Positions 43,311-51,877 of a stretch of DNA of 64,000 nucleotides are shown here, in pieces. The notes under the pieces were generated by a model, which searched no databases, was not told the origin of the DNA, and was given only the letters and a program-made list of their open reading frames with translations. The DNA is from Oscillospiraceae bacterium. GTDB taxonomy: Bacteria > Bacillota > Clostridia > Oscillospirales > Ruminococcaceae. The translations under genes and the position numbers were made by a program. Location of the stretch: NCBI GenBank assembly GCA_025758045.1, contig CP107208.1:1178001-1242000 (forward strand). The letters run 5' to 3'. The first letter of the stretch is position 1; every line of letters begins with the position of its first letter.

Positions 43311-44688
43311 GGATCTTCACCCGGTCCCCGGCCTGCACGGCCCGCGTACTGCTGACAATGACCTGTGTATCGGCGTCCAGCGCACCACTGACGGCGGCGG
43401 TGGTATCGCCCGTTTCCACCACCGTGACAGGCAGCGATACTACGATATTCTGCTGACCCAAGATTGTGGCTTTTTGTTCGATAGCCAGCACATAGCAGCC
43501 GGTATTATCTTTATGTACCGCGCTGGCCGGCAGCACACAGGGCCGCTTTTCACCCTGCACCGTGGCCGATGCGTTGGCAGCACCGGCACACCATGCCCCT
43601 TTGGACAAGGTGCATTTTGCTGTAACGGTGCCGTTTTCATCCGGGGCCGAAAGGCTCTGCACGGCGGCATCACAGCTTGCGCGGCTCTGGCTCAGGTGCA
43701 GTACAGTGCCAACTGAAACAAGGTTGGCTTGAGATTCTTCCAAAGGAATTTCGGCGGTAAAATCGGCATCTGCAGCCAGCTGGCCGCCCACGGCAGGGGA
43801 GGGCTGCCCAACCACGAGATCCAGCGACACAAGGGTGCCATCACTGGGGGCAGTCAGTGTGCCGCCCGCCTGCTGCACGGCAAGCAAGGCATCCAGTTCG
43901 GCCTGCAGGGTTTCGGCATCAGAGGCCGTTACAGCAGCAGCGGCGCGGTCCAGTGCGTTCTGTTTTTCCGTGGTTTCCTGCTCTTTCTCCAGCGTGTGCA
44001 GTGCGGTGTTGCGGTTATCCTCGGCACTTTGGGCGGCGGAAAGTGCCGCATTGTTGGCATCTTCGGCGGCTTTTTGGGCGCTGTACAGGGCATCCTCCGC
44101 AGCTTCCAGGGCAGCGGCGGCGTTTTCTACGGCGGCCTGTTTTTCAGCGTCGTCCGCATAGCCGGCATTGCGGGCTTTTTCCAGAGCGGCAGCAGCTTCG
44201 TCCCGCTTGGTCTGGGCACGGGAAACGCTCTCTTCACCATCGGCGTAGATTCTGTGTGTTTCCTCGTAGGCACGTTCTAATTGCTGCTGGGCGAGCTGGG
44301 CGGCGTAGGGGTCGGCGGTGTCTCCCGCCGTCTGTTGTGCGGCCTGGGTCCGGGCCTGCTGCAACGCGGCCCGCTTGGCGTTTACGGCGCGGTCCACTTC
44401 AGCGGCATCAAACACGGCCAGCGTGTCCCCGGCCTTGACGGTCTGCCCCGCCTGCACGGGTACTGCCATGACCAGCAGACCCGCGGGCACTGTAAAAGGG
44501 GTGCCGCCCGCAAAGCTGACCGTGGCCGTAGTGCGCACGCTTTTTGTCACATTGCCGGAGGACGGCCTCTGCACCGTCACGCTGGCCATGGCTGCCCCTG
44601 CTGTACCGCGGGCCAGCAGTGTCAGCACCAGCAGCAGTGCAAAAAAGCGGACAATCCACCCAAGCCGCTGGCGCTGGCGTGGGTCCAT
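43297..44688 (-). CDS. HlyD-like membrane fusion/adaptor protein
   Basis: The 463-residue protein has an N-terminal membrane helix, a lipoyl-like domain split by a long alanine-rich coiled coil (about residues 105-265), and a C-terminal beta-barrel part. This is the layout of periplasmic adaptor proteins of MacA/HlyD type. In a Gram-positive it would bridge membrane and wall beside a transporter. It starts 24 bp after a sugar-type permease gene, an unusual partner. Confidence 0.8.
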   Translation of the reverse strand: MDPRQRQRLGWIVRFFALLLVLTLLARGTAGAAMASVTVQRPSSGNVTKSVRTTATVSFAGGTPFTVPAGLLVMAVPVQAGQTVKAGDTLAVFDAAEVDRAVNAKRAALQQARTQAAQQTAGDTADPYAAQLAQQQLERAYEETHRIYADGEESVSRAQTKRDEAAAALEKARNAGYADDAEKQAAVENAAAALEAAEDALYSAQKAAEDANNAALSAAQSAEDNRNTALHTLEKEQETTEKQNALDRAAAAVTASDAETLQAELDALLAVQQAGGTLTAPSDGTLVSLDLVVGQPSPAVGGQLAADADFTAEIPLEESQANLVSVGTVLHLSQSRASCDAAVQSLSAPDENGTVTAKCTLSKGAWCAGAANASATVQGEKRPCVLPASAVHKDNTGCYVLAIEQKATILGQQNIVVSLPVTVVETGDTTAAVSGALDADTQVIVSSTRAVQAGDRVKIHDAS

Positions 44689-44712
44689 CCCGGTAAGCAG
44701 TTCGATAGGTCC

Positions 44713-45549
44713 TCATCCTTTCACGGCTCCGGCCAGAATCCCCTGTTCCAGATACTTTTGGCCGAAAGCAAAAATCAGTACGGCGGGCAGCAATGCAAAC
44801 AGGCTGGCCGCCATGGTCAGTGCCAGGTCGCGGGTAGTATCGGTCAGATAGAGTGACAGCGACCAAAGCGACTGTGTTTTTAAAAAGGTCATAGGCTGTT
44901 CCAGCGCATTCCAGGCATCCAGAAAGCTCATGGTCAGCGCAGCCAGGATACCGGGCAGCCCCACTGGCAGGCCGATTCGCGCAAACTGCTGCCACGGGGT
45001 CGCGCCATCTATAGCGGCAGCTTCCAGCAGCGGCAGAGGAACAGCGTCAAACCCGCGCTGCATCACAAATACGGGAAATGTGCTGAATGCCCCCGGCAGA
45101 ATGACCGCCCAGACAGTATCCATCAGTCCCAGGTGGTTTATCGTCAGATAGGCAGGCACCATAGTGACCTGGAACGGCAGCAACATTAAAATAAGGTACA
45201 GCCCCCGCACGGCCCCGCGCCCGCGAAATTTCAAGCGGGAGAGTGCCCATGCGGCGGGAGCACCCACGACCAATTGACCAGCCAACTGCGGAAATGTCTG
45301 CAGGCAGGTGTTCCAATAGGTGGTAAAGTATTCCGGTGTGTCCAGCAGCAGCTTGACAGCAGGTTCCAGCGTAGGGTAGCTGGGCAGCAGGGTCCACGCA
45401 GCCTGCCCGCTGCCGGAAAGCGCCGGGCCGATGGTCGCTGCCAGCTCCTCCGAGCCGGTCAGCGTGCCCATCAAAAGGAACCATAGCGGGAACCATACGA
45501 GCAGGACGAATGGGAAAAGCAGAATTTTTTTTAGAGCCGTTTTATGCAT
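44713..45549 (-). CDS. MalG-type ABC importer permease
   Basis: The 278-residue protein has six predicted helices and the EAA loop (EAAAIDGATPWQQFARIGLPVGLPG), which contacts the ATPase. It is of the carbohydrate uptake CUT1 class. It overlaps the MalF-type gene by 19 bp. No ATPase gene is present, so a shared MsmK-like ATPase encoded elsewhere is likely. Confidence 0.9.
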   Translation of the reverse strand: MHKTALKKILLFPFVLLVWFPLWFLLMGTLTGSEELAATIGPALSGSGQAAWTLLPSYPTLEPAVKLLLDTPEYFTTYWNTCLQTFPQLAGQLVVGAPAAWALSRLKFRGRGAVRGLYLILMLLPFQVTMVPAYLTINHLGLMDTVWAVILPGAFSTFPVFVMQRGFDAVPLPLLEAAAIDGATPWQQFARIGLPVGLPGILAALTMSFLDAWNALEQPMTFLKTQSLWSLSLYLTDTTRDLALTMAASLFALLPAVLIFAFGQKYLEQGILAGAVKG

Positions 45550-46373
45550 ACCGCGATCACCGCCCCCAGCGCCCCTGCCATCAGGATTGCTGCGGCGCTC
45601 AGCCTTGGCAGATCCAGTGCCAGGAACCAGTTGTTGAACAAATGCTGCAATAAATAGATGCTTTTTTCCGGGTAGGCCCCGGCCACCAGATAGGCTTCGC
45701 GGAAAACTTTAAAGGTGTTCAGCAGACTCAGCACCAGCGTGACGGCCAGTGTGGGCAGCAGGTTGGGCAGGGTAATGGCTGTAAACTGCCGCCACCCACT
45801 GGCACCATCCACGGCAGCGGCCTCGTACAAGTCTGTGGAGATGCTGTCCAGCCCGCTGGACCAAAGGATGCTGTCATAGCCGATGTTTTTCCACAGATAA
45901 GTACCGATCAGCACCCAGAACGCAGCATCCGTGCCCATAAAGTCACAATGGGTGCCAAAAGTTCCGTTCACAAGGCCGTTTTGGGCAAACAATACTTTCC
46001 AGAGCAGTGCAAGGCTTGCCACCGGCAAAGCCATGGGCAGCAAAAAGGTTGTGCGGCAGACCTCGGCCCAGGAGGTATTTTTTAAGCCTTTCGCCCGTAG
46101 CGCCAAAGCCAGTGCCAGACTGAGCGCCAGCAGCAGCGGAACGCATACTCCGATAAACCGCACCGTATTTTCCACCGCCAGTCGGAACGCATCGTTGCCC
46201 AGTACCGCCGTATAGTTGGCAAGGCCCACAAAGTGTCGCCCCATCGTGTCGGTCACGCTGCGGCGCACCGTCTCCACAAAGGGGGCCAGCACAAACAGGG
46301 TGACACCGCACAGGCTGGGGGCCAGAAACAGCCAGGGCGTAGGGTCCGGGTGTTTGTTTTGTCTTTTCTGCAT
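45531..46373 (-). CDS. MalF-type ABC importer permease
   Basis: The 280-residue protein has six helices and an EAA loop (EAAAVDGASGWRQFTAITLPNLLPT). It forms a heterodimer with the MalG-type partner. It follows the large solute-binding protein gene by 57 bp. Confidence 0.9.
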   Translation of the reverse strand: MQKRQNKHPDPTPWLFLAPSLCGVTLFVLAPFVETVRRSVTDTMGRHFVGLANYTAVLGNDAFRLAVENTVRFIGVCVPLLLALSLALALALRAKGLKNTSWAEVCRTTFLLPMALPVASLALLWKVLFAQNGLVNGTFGTHCDFMGTDAAFWVLIGTYLWKNIGYDSILWSSGLDSISTDLYEAAAVDGASGWRQFTAITLPNLLPTLAVTLVLSLLNTFKVFREAYLVAGAYPEKSIYLLQHLFNNWFLALDLPRLSAAAILMAGALGAVIAVCIKRL

Positions 46374-46430
46374 ACAATTTTTTCCTGCAAAGCGATGCGC
46401 GGGGCAGCATGGCCGCTCCGCGCACCGATG

Positions 46431-48695
46431 TTACTTTTGTTCTGCCAGATACAGCGCCAGATCACTCTGCACACCCGCCACAGCGGCGGCCACGTCCTCG
46501 CTGCCGTCAATGATGGCCTGGGCATGGTTTATAAAGTTCTGCTGCAGCATCACCGGGAACAATACAGGTGTGGTGCAGTTGGCGTAGAAGGCATCCAGGT
46601 CGCCGACATACGCGCCGGTCACTTTACCCGTTTTTGCGCCGCTTACCGTCGCTTTGACGGCATCGAGTTTTTCCCGCAGGCAGTCCGCCCGCACCGTTGT
46701 ACCATCGGAGCAATACTGGCTTTGCACATCGGTGCCGAAGAACGCAGCGGCCAGCCCCTTTGCGGCATCCGGATTTTTGCTGTTGGCATTCACGCCCACC
46801 AGTACCTGCGGGTTATAGGCACCCTGCGTCAGGCCGGGCATCGGGATCATATCCACGGGAACGGCCTCGGCATCCGCATCAAAAATATCGTTGGTGCGCG
46901 CCATTGCAATGACGGCGTAGGGGGTGGCAACATCCATCCAGCCGAATTTGGCGCGGCTGCAGGTGCTGTACTCGTCCTGCTGTGCATCGATGGTGACAAT
47001 GTCCGAGTTGTCGTAGCTCTGGGAAGATACACCGTCCATCTCGGTGTTGATATAGTCAGCCATGCCATAGTAGTCGGCAGTTGTTTTCACAAAGGTAAAT
47101 ATCTTGGTCAGGGCGTCTGCATCCAGTGCGCCGTCGTGCAGCAGGGCATTGGCACTGGAAGGCAGGAGCAGCTTCGCGAAGTCAACGCCGCTGGCCAGCG
47201 CCAGAGCATACTTCTGGTCATCGGGCAGAGCCGTGTAATATTCATCGCTGAACTGCTCGGTGTCGGGGCGGGGTGCAGCGGCCAGCACGGCGTCCTGCAG
47301 GTCGTTCAGGTCGGTCAGGCCGTCCAGCGTGCCCGCGTCACCACAGAGTGCCGGGACGATGAACCGCGCAGGCAGCACATAGGCCCTGCCATCGGTCATA
47401 AACGGATCGATGATATTGCTCTGCAGCGCATCCAGCGGCACGGTGTCACTCATGTCAGCCAGCATTCCCTTATTGATATAGGTCGTGTAGTCGACACGAT
47501 CCAGAAGCAGCACATCAGGCCCTTCCCCGGCCAGCAGTTCGGTGTTCAGCTGGGTCAGCGCATCGTTGATGGCGGCGCTGACATCATCGGTGTCGGTCTG
47601 CACGGCGGTTTCAAAGGTAACGTCCACCTCGGGATTGGCTTTTTTGTAGGCGTTCACGGCCAGCCGCGCCGTGGCGGAATCCGCCAATGACCAGACGGTC
47701 AGCGTTGTGTCGGCATGGGTGGGCAGCGTTTCGTCATAGTGATAGAAATAGAGATCGCCGTTTCCGCCGCTGTCGCCAAAGAGCAGGACCATAAAGTCCT
47801 CCGCCGCCGTGCGCAGCAGAGAGAGCGGATAGTTGCTGGAAATGCTCATCGCTGTGCCCTCGGCAGGGACGACCTGCTCCGGCAGGGTGCCGCCGGGGGC
47901 CAGGCGGTAGATGCCGTCCGTGCAGGCGTAATAAGCCGCGCCGTCTGCGTCGCCGGTCAGCGCTTGAGAACTGGTCGCATTGGGGACCGGGTTCAGCAGT
48001 TCGGTGCTTGCGCCGGTGGCGGGGTCCAGGGCGTTCAGGATAATATCGCCGGTATTATTGTCAAAGCTCAGGTAAACAAGCTGGTTGCCGACTGTCGTGA
48101 GGGAGTTGAGGCTGTACGCCAGATCCTGCGGCAGTGCGGCGGTCGTAACACTGCCGTCAGTCAGGCTGACCTGCACAAAATCCACGGTGTCGCCGTTGGA
48201 GACAAAATCCAGCTTATCCCCCTGAAATACAGCTGTGTTGGGGTTGATGCCCTGCTTTACCGTGTCATCCTCTACAACGGTTTTGGTTCCGTCAGGTGCC
48301 TGCAGAACCAGCCCGGCATTCTCCCCGTCATAGGTGATAAGCGCCTGCTCACCGTCCGGCGCAACGAGGATCCACGTGACCATCGCATCGCCCACGTCAA
48401 ACGCTGCAGGTTCTGATGTCCAGTTGGTTCCGTCAGTGCTGGTGCGGCGGGTGTAGTCTTCGATGCTGTCCTCCCCCACCTTGCCGGTGTACAGAACAAC
48501 CGTTCCGTCCGCCAGCTGCGTCGGGTAAGAGATGAGCGGCTCACCGCCAAGGTCAACGCGGCTCTCGACCCAGCGGCCCATCTGGGTATCGGTGGTGTCT
48601 GCAGCGGTCAGGCTGGGAGTGGTGTCCTGCCTGGCGCAGCCTGCCAGACTCAAAATAAATGCCGTGCATAATCCGGCACTGATGATTCGTTTCAT
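46431..48695 (-). CDS. Large solute-binding lipoprotein
   Basis: The 754-residue protein has a lipobox (LSLAGC, Cys20). Its first half (about 50-330) contains beta-propeller-like repeats, and its second half (from DTTLTVWSLADSATARLAVNAY) is a family 1 solute-binding domain. Binding proteins of this class are usually 400-450 residues; the N-terminal propeller is an added domain that could recognise a polymer or peptide. It is the first gene of the transport operon and is controlled from 48729-48808. Confidence 0.85.
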   Translation of the reverse strand: MKRIISAGLCTAFILSLAGCARQDTTPSLTAADTTDTQMGRWVESRVDLGGEPLISYPTQLADGTVVLYTGKVGEDSIEDYTRRTSTDGTNWTSEPAAFDVGDAMVTWILVAPDGEQALITYDGENAGLVLQAPDGTKTVVEDDTVKQGINPNTAVFQGDKLDFVSNGDTVDFVQVSLTDGSVTTAALPQDLAYSLNSLTTVGNQLVYLSFDNNTGDIILNALDPATGASTELLNPVPNATSSQALTGDADGAAYYACTDGIYRLAPGGTLPEQVVPAEGTAMSISSNYPLSLLRTAAEDFMVLLFGDSGGNGDLYFYHYDETLPTHADTTLTVWSLADSATARLAVNAYKKANPEVDVTFETAVQTDTDDVSAAINDALTQLNTELLAGEGPDVLLLDRVDYTTYINKGMLADMSDTVPLDALQSNIIDPFMTDGRAYVLPARFIVPALCGDAGTLDGLTDLNDLQDAVLAAAPRPDTEQFSDEYYTALPDDQKYALALASGVDFAKLLLPSSANALLHDGALDADALTKIFTFVKTTADYYGMADYINTEMDGVSSQSYDNSDIVTIDAQQDEYSTCSRAKFGWMDVATPYAVIAMARTNDIFDADAEAVPVDMIPMPGLTQGAYNPQVLVGVNANSKNPDAAKGLAAAFFGTDVQSQYCSDGTTVRADCLREKLDAVKATVSGAKTGKVTGAYVGDLDAFYANCTTPVLFPVMLQQNFINHAQAIIDGSEDVAAAVAGVQSDLALYLAEQK

Positions 48696-48728
48696 AAGTA
48701 TGTGCCCTCCTTCATCGGGTGTAGCACC

Positions 48729-48808
48729 AGTATACCGCCCGAATCTTGAATTGTCCTTGAAAAAAGCTGCGGCTTTTCAAGACTGTTTCAAGGTTTGGGG
48801 TGTATACT
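48729..48808. promoter_or_regulatory. Symmetric divergent promoters with four regulator half-sites
   Basis: CTTGAA occurs at 48745 and 48756 and TTCAAG at 48776 and 48787: two direct repeats 11 bp apart in each arm of one palindrome. A TATACT -10 box lies 10 bp outside each arm, at 48803-48808 for the rightward regulator gene and 48729-48734 on the minus strand for the binding protein gene. The -35 regions are covered by the half-sites. This is the layout of a phosphorylated OmpR-type regulator activating both directions equally. Confidence 0.8.
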
Positions 48809-48833
48809 AGAAAGGGAAAAGGAGAATTATGCC

Positions 48834-49511
48834 ATGCGGATTTTATTGATCGAAGATGACCGCGCCCTTTGCACGGCGCTGCTGCCTGCCCTGCAAGCTG
48901 CGGGCTATACTGTAGATACCTGCCACGACGGCGCAGACGGCAAAGCCCTTTTGTGCGGCGGCGCATACGATGTCTGTGTACTGGACCGGATGCTGCCCGG
49001 GCTGGACGGTCTTAGCCTGCTGCGGGCCGCCCGCGCCAAGGGATGTACCACCCCGGTGTTAATGCTGACGGCCCTGTCCGGCATCAATGACCGGGTGGAC
49101 GGCCTGGATGCCGGTGCAGACGATTACCTGGGCAAGCCCTTTGACACGCGGGAGCTTCTGGCCCGGCTGCGGGCACTAACCCGCCGCCCCGGCACCACTG
49201 CCGAATCTGCCATACGCTGCGGTGACGTGACGCTGGATGCCGCCCAACTGACCCTGAGCGGGCCAAAGGCCGCTGCGGCCCTGACCAAGAGGGAGGCCGA
49301 TCTTTTAGAGGTACTGCTGCGCACACCGGGGCAGCTGCAGACCCGTGCGGTGCTTTTGGCGCGGGTTTGGGGACCACTGGCCGAAGTTGAGGACGCTAAT
49401 CTGGACTGTTACATCCATTTTGTGCGGCGGCGGCTGAAAGCCGTAGGCAGTGCGGTAACGATCACCACCGTGCGCGGTAGCGGCTATAAGGCGGAGGTAC
49501 AGCCATGCTGA
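48834..49511 (+). CDS. OmpR-family response regulator
   Basis: The 225-residue regulator starts at ATG 48834 after AAAAGGAGAA. The receiver domain has acidic LIEDDRAL, phospho-acceptor Asp in VCVLDRMLPG, and TALSG/KPF. The winged-helix domain ends VRGSGYKAEV. It is divergent from the transporter genes and probably binds the CTTGAA sites in its own promoter. Confidence 0.92.
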   Translation: MRILLIEDDRALCTALLPALQAAGYTVDTCHDGADGKALLCGGAYDVCVLDRMLPGLDGLSLLRAARAKGCTTPVLMLTALSGINDRVDGLDAGADDYLGKPFDTRELLARLRALTRRPGTTAESAIRCGDVTLDAAQLTLSGPKAAAALTKREADLLEVLLRTPGQLQTRAVLLARVWGPLAEVEDANLDCYIHFVRRRLKAVGSAVTITTVRGSGYKAEVQPC

Positions 49512-50794
49512 CTGCACTGCGCCGCCGTTTGACCCTGCTGATGACGGCGCTGACCTCGTTGGTGCTGGCAGGTGCGCTGGTCGTGACATGGAATTATGCC
49601 GCCGCCCAGTACAGGACCGCCGCGGAGACGCTGCTCACGCAGAACTTTTCTGCCATCGTTGACCGGCTGGACAGCGCCGACAGCGTAAGTGACGCTTGGC
49701 TGGCTGACCAGGAGCACAACAGCGGCTGCCTTTTGTTTTTGTGGGACAACGGTGCCGCGCTGCATTTTGCGGGCACCACGGGCAGCGCCGATGCCCGCAA
49801 TGCGGTTGAACCTCTGTTAGAAGAAGGTTTTTCCCCCCTGCTGGACACAAGTCTGCATGCCAGCAGCGGTGCCGTGCAGCGGCAAAGCGCGGTGTTCACG
49901 CTGAACGAATACCGCTGCCACGCAGCCTTGCTGCCGCGCGGCACAGCAGGCAGTTATCTGCTTGTGGCCGCTTTACAGGATATGGGCTTTGTACACCGTC
50001 ATGCGGTCCAGACAGTTGTGCAGTATGGTGCGATCTGGTTCACTGGCACACTGCTGCTGGCGATCATCAGCTGGCGGCTGACCGGCAAAGCGCTGGCTCC
50101 GACGGCATTGGCCATGCGGCGGCAGAAGGAGTTCATCGCCGCAGCCGGGCACGAACTGCGCAGCCCGCTGGCCGTAGTAAAAGCAAGCCTGGACGCTGCG
50201 TGCCGCACTCCTGTGACTGAACGCGCCACCCTTTTGCGGAATGCCGAGCAGGAGACGGACCGTATGGCGCGGCTGGTGGAGGATCTGCTGGTGCTGGCCA
50301 ACGGCGACTTGGATGCCTTGCCGGCCCATCTGCACCCCATCGCACCGGATAACCTCTGCCTAGAAGTATACGATGCGTTTTTCCCGTTGGCGCAGCAGCG
50401 CCAACACCCGTTAAGTCTGACCCTGCCGGAGGACAGCGTTCCTTCCATAGAGGCGGACCCGGACCGTGTAAAGCAGCTGCTGGCAATCCTGCTCAACAAT
50501 GCGTTTGACCACACCCCCGCGGGCACCCCCGTGGAACTGTGCTTGACATACTGTGGGGAAAAAATCACCCTGGCCGTGCAAGACCACGGCCCCGGCATAC
50601 CGGATGCCGAAAAAGCTCGGGTCTTTGACCGTTTTTACAGCGCTGATCCCAGCCGCACCGACAAGCACAATTTTGGCCTTGGTCTAAGCGTAGCCAAGGA
50701 ACTAGCCCGGCTGCATCATGCAGACTTGACCGTGACCGACACCCCTGGCGGCGGGGCAAAATTTGCGGTGACTTTTGCGGCAAGGATATCTTAA
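49505..50794 (+). CDS. Sensor histidine kinase
   Basis: The 429-residue kinase has two helices (about residues 13-32 and 176-196) around an extracellular sensor domain of roughly 140 residues, the phosphorylated His in AAGHELRSPLAVV, and N, G1 and G2 boxes (LLNNAFDH, VQDHGPGIP, NFGLGLSVA). It overlaps the regulator gene by 7 bp. Its ligand may be the substrate or the binding protein of the adjoining transporter. Confidence 0.9.
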   Translation: MLTALRRRLTLLMTALTSLVLAGALVVTWNYAAAQYRTAAETLLTQNFSAIVDRLDSADSVSDAWLADQEHNSGCLLFLWDNGAALHFAGTTGSADARNAVEPLLEEGFSPLLDTSLHASSGAVQRQSAVFTLNEYRCHAALLPRGTAGSYLLVAALQDMGFVHRHAVQTVVQYGAIWFTGTLLLAIISWRLTGKALAPTALAMRRQKEFIAAAGHELRSPLAVVKASLDAACRTPVTERATLLRNAEQETDRMARLVEDLLVLANGDLDALPAHLHPIAPDNLCLEVYDAFFPLAQQRQHPLSLTLPEDSVPSIEADPDRVKQLLAILLNNAFDHTPAGTPVELCLTYCGEKITLAVQDHGPGIPDAEKARVFDRFYSADPSRTDKHNFGLGLSVAKELARLHHADLTVTDTPGGGAKFAVTFAARIS

Positions 50795-50951
50795 TGCTTG
50801 ATTGACATCCATAACCGAAAGATGCATCAGCGAACCCTGCTGATGACTATGTACAATACATTAGACGGTGAGCAAACTCTCTAATGAAATCCATCATAGG
50901 TGGATTGTCGCCTTGAATTGTGAATGTCGTGTAAACAATTAGCACTTACTG

Positions 50952-51260
50952 TTGACCGACTGCTAATCTGTGGCGTATACTAGACTTACAGATTTATTCT
51001 GTACCAGCACCTTTACAACTGAATACACAGCATAACAGGTACTTTACTTTCCCGGTGGGGCGCACAGCAAGGTCAAGGCAGACCCTAACCCACGGCTGGG
51101 AGAGAACATAATGATACTCCAGATGCCCCACAGCTTCAGATGGGGTGACCGCGCAGGGGTTGTGATCAGTAAGATCCCTGCAGAGTCAGTGTACGGTCGT
51201 CGTCAGCGGCTTGCCTGTTATGTTCCCATGTCTGGGGGCGAGCGGCAAATTAGACATTTT
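50952..51260 (+). ncRNA. Candidate structured non-coding RNA with its own promoter
   Basis: TTGACC (50952-50957), 18 bp and TATACT (50976-50981) form a good promoter pointing into a region with no convincing gene. Paired segments include an outer stem GAACATAA/TTATGTTC (51104-51111 with 51218-51225), GCCCCA/TGGGGT (51125-51146), GCAGGG/CCCTGC (51153-51181), and CCCA-TGGG hairpins on each side. A 22-bp terminator follows at 51427. The outer stem closes a branched structure of about 120 nt. The RNA class is not recognised. Confidence 0.5.
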
Positions 51261-51426
51261 TTCTCAGCATTTATTTTGATGTACACGGTTTCTTTTATTT
51301 ATTTTTATTATTTACATAACCGTGTAACTAACGCTAACATGCGTATTATTTGATTTTTAATGAATTCACATCAAAATTTGCGGGGAAAGTGTACCCTCAC
51401 GCCCGGATAGAACAGAGAAAATATAG

Positions 51427-51476
51427 AAAGAGCCCGGAGGGCCTTACCAAATCGGTAAGGCCCTCCGGGCTCTTTT
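51427..51476 (+). terminator. Very long intrinsic terminator
   Basis: Two perfect 22-bp arms (51427-51448 and 51454-51475) with a 5-nt loop are followed by T residues. It would end the candidate RNA transcript before the repA region. Confidence 0.92.
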
Positions 51477-51600
51477 TTCTCCCCGGAAAGTGTATTCAAG
51501 AGGGTTACATGAAACAACAATGCAAATTAAGAAAGAGGGTGTATGTATATGACAAAATCAAATCCAGAAGATTGTGCAAAATATATACGCGGGCCGCCGG

Positions 51601-51664
51601 AGTGAATCCGTTCTGATTCACTTTTTGAGGGAAGAACTGAAAAGTGAATCATATCTGATTCACT
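51601..51664. promoter_or_regulatory. Twin operator dyads upstream of repA
   Basis: AGTGAATC-N6-GATTCACT occurs twice, at 51601-51622 and 51643-51664. The centres are exactly 42 bp apart, four helical turns. Such phased twin sites fit a cooperative repressor or replication initiator. No other feature explains 51480-51870. Confidence 0.65.
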
Positions 51665-51877
51665 CTCGCACCTCGCCCAAATGCGGCCCACGTGGAGGAG
51701 AATCCCCGCATCGCACACGGATCGCGAGGTCACCTACAAAACCGCCGTTTGGCACGTTTGTGGGGCTGTGGGGCGGCATAGCCGTACAGCTTACTACAAG
51801 AGAGTAAAACTTACTACACACAAAATCACGATAATATGAGATAATGTATATATCTTGAAATTGAAAGGATGTTGCAA

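Noticed and set aside
51111..51353. 80-codon ORF inside the candidate RNA
   Set aside because: It has a weak Shine-Dalgarno and unusual composition, and its sequence is explained by the paired segments; it is kept only as an alternative.
51601..51664. CRISPR-like short repeats
   Set aside because: There are only two copies and they are dyads without spacers; no CRISPR array or cas gene was seen anywhere in the window.
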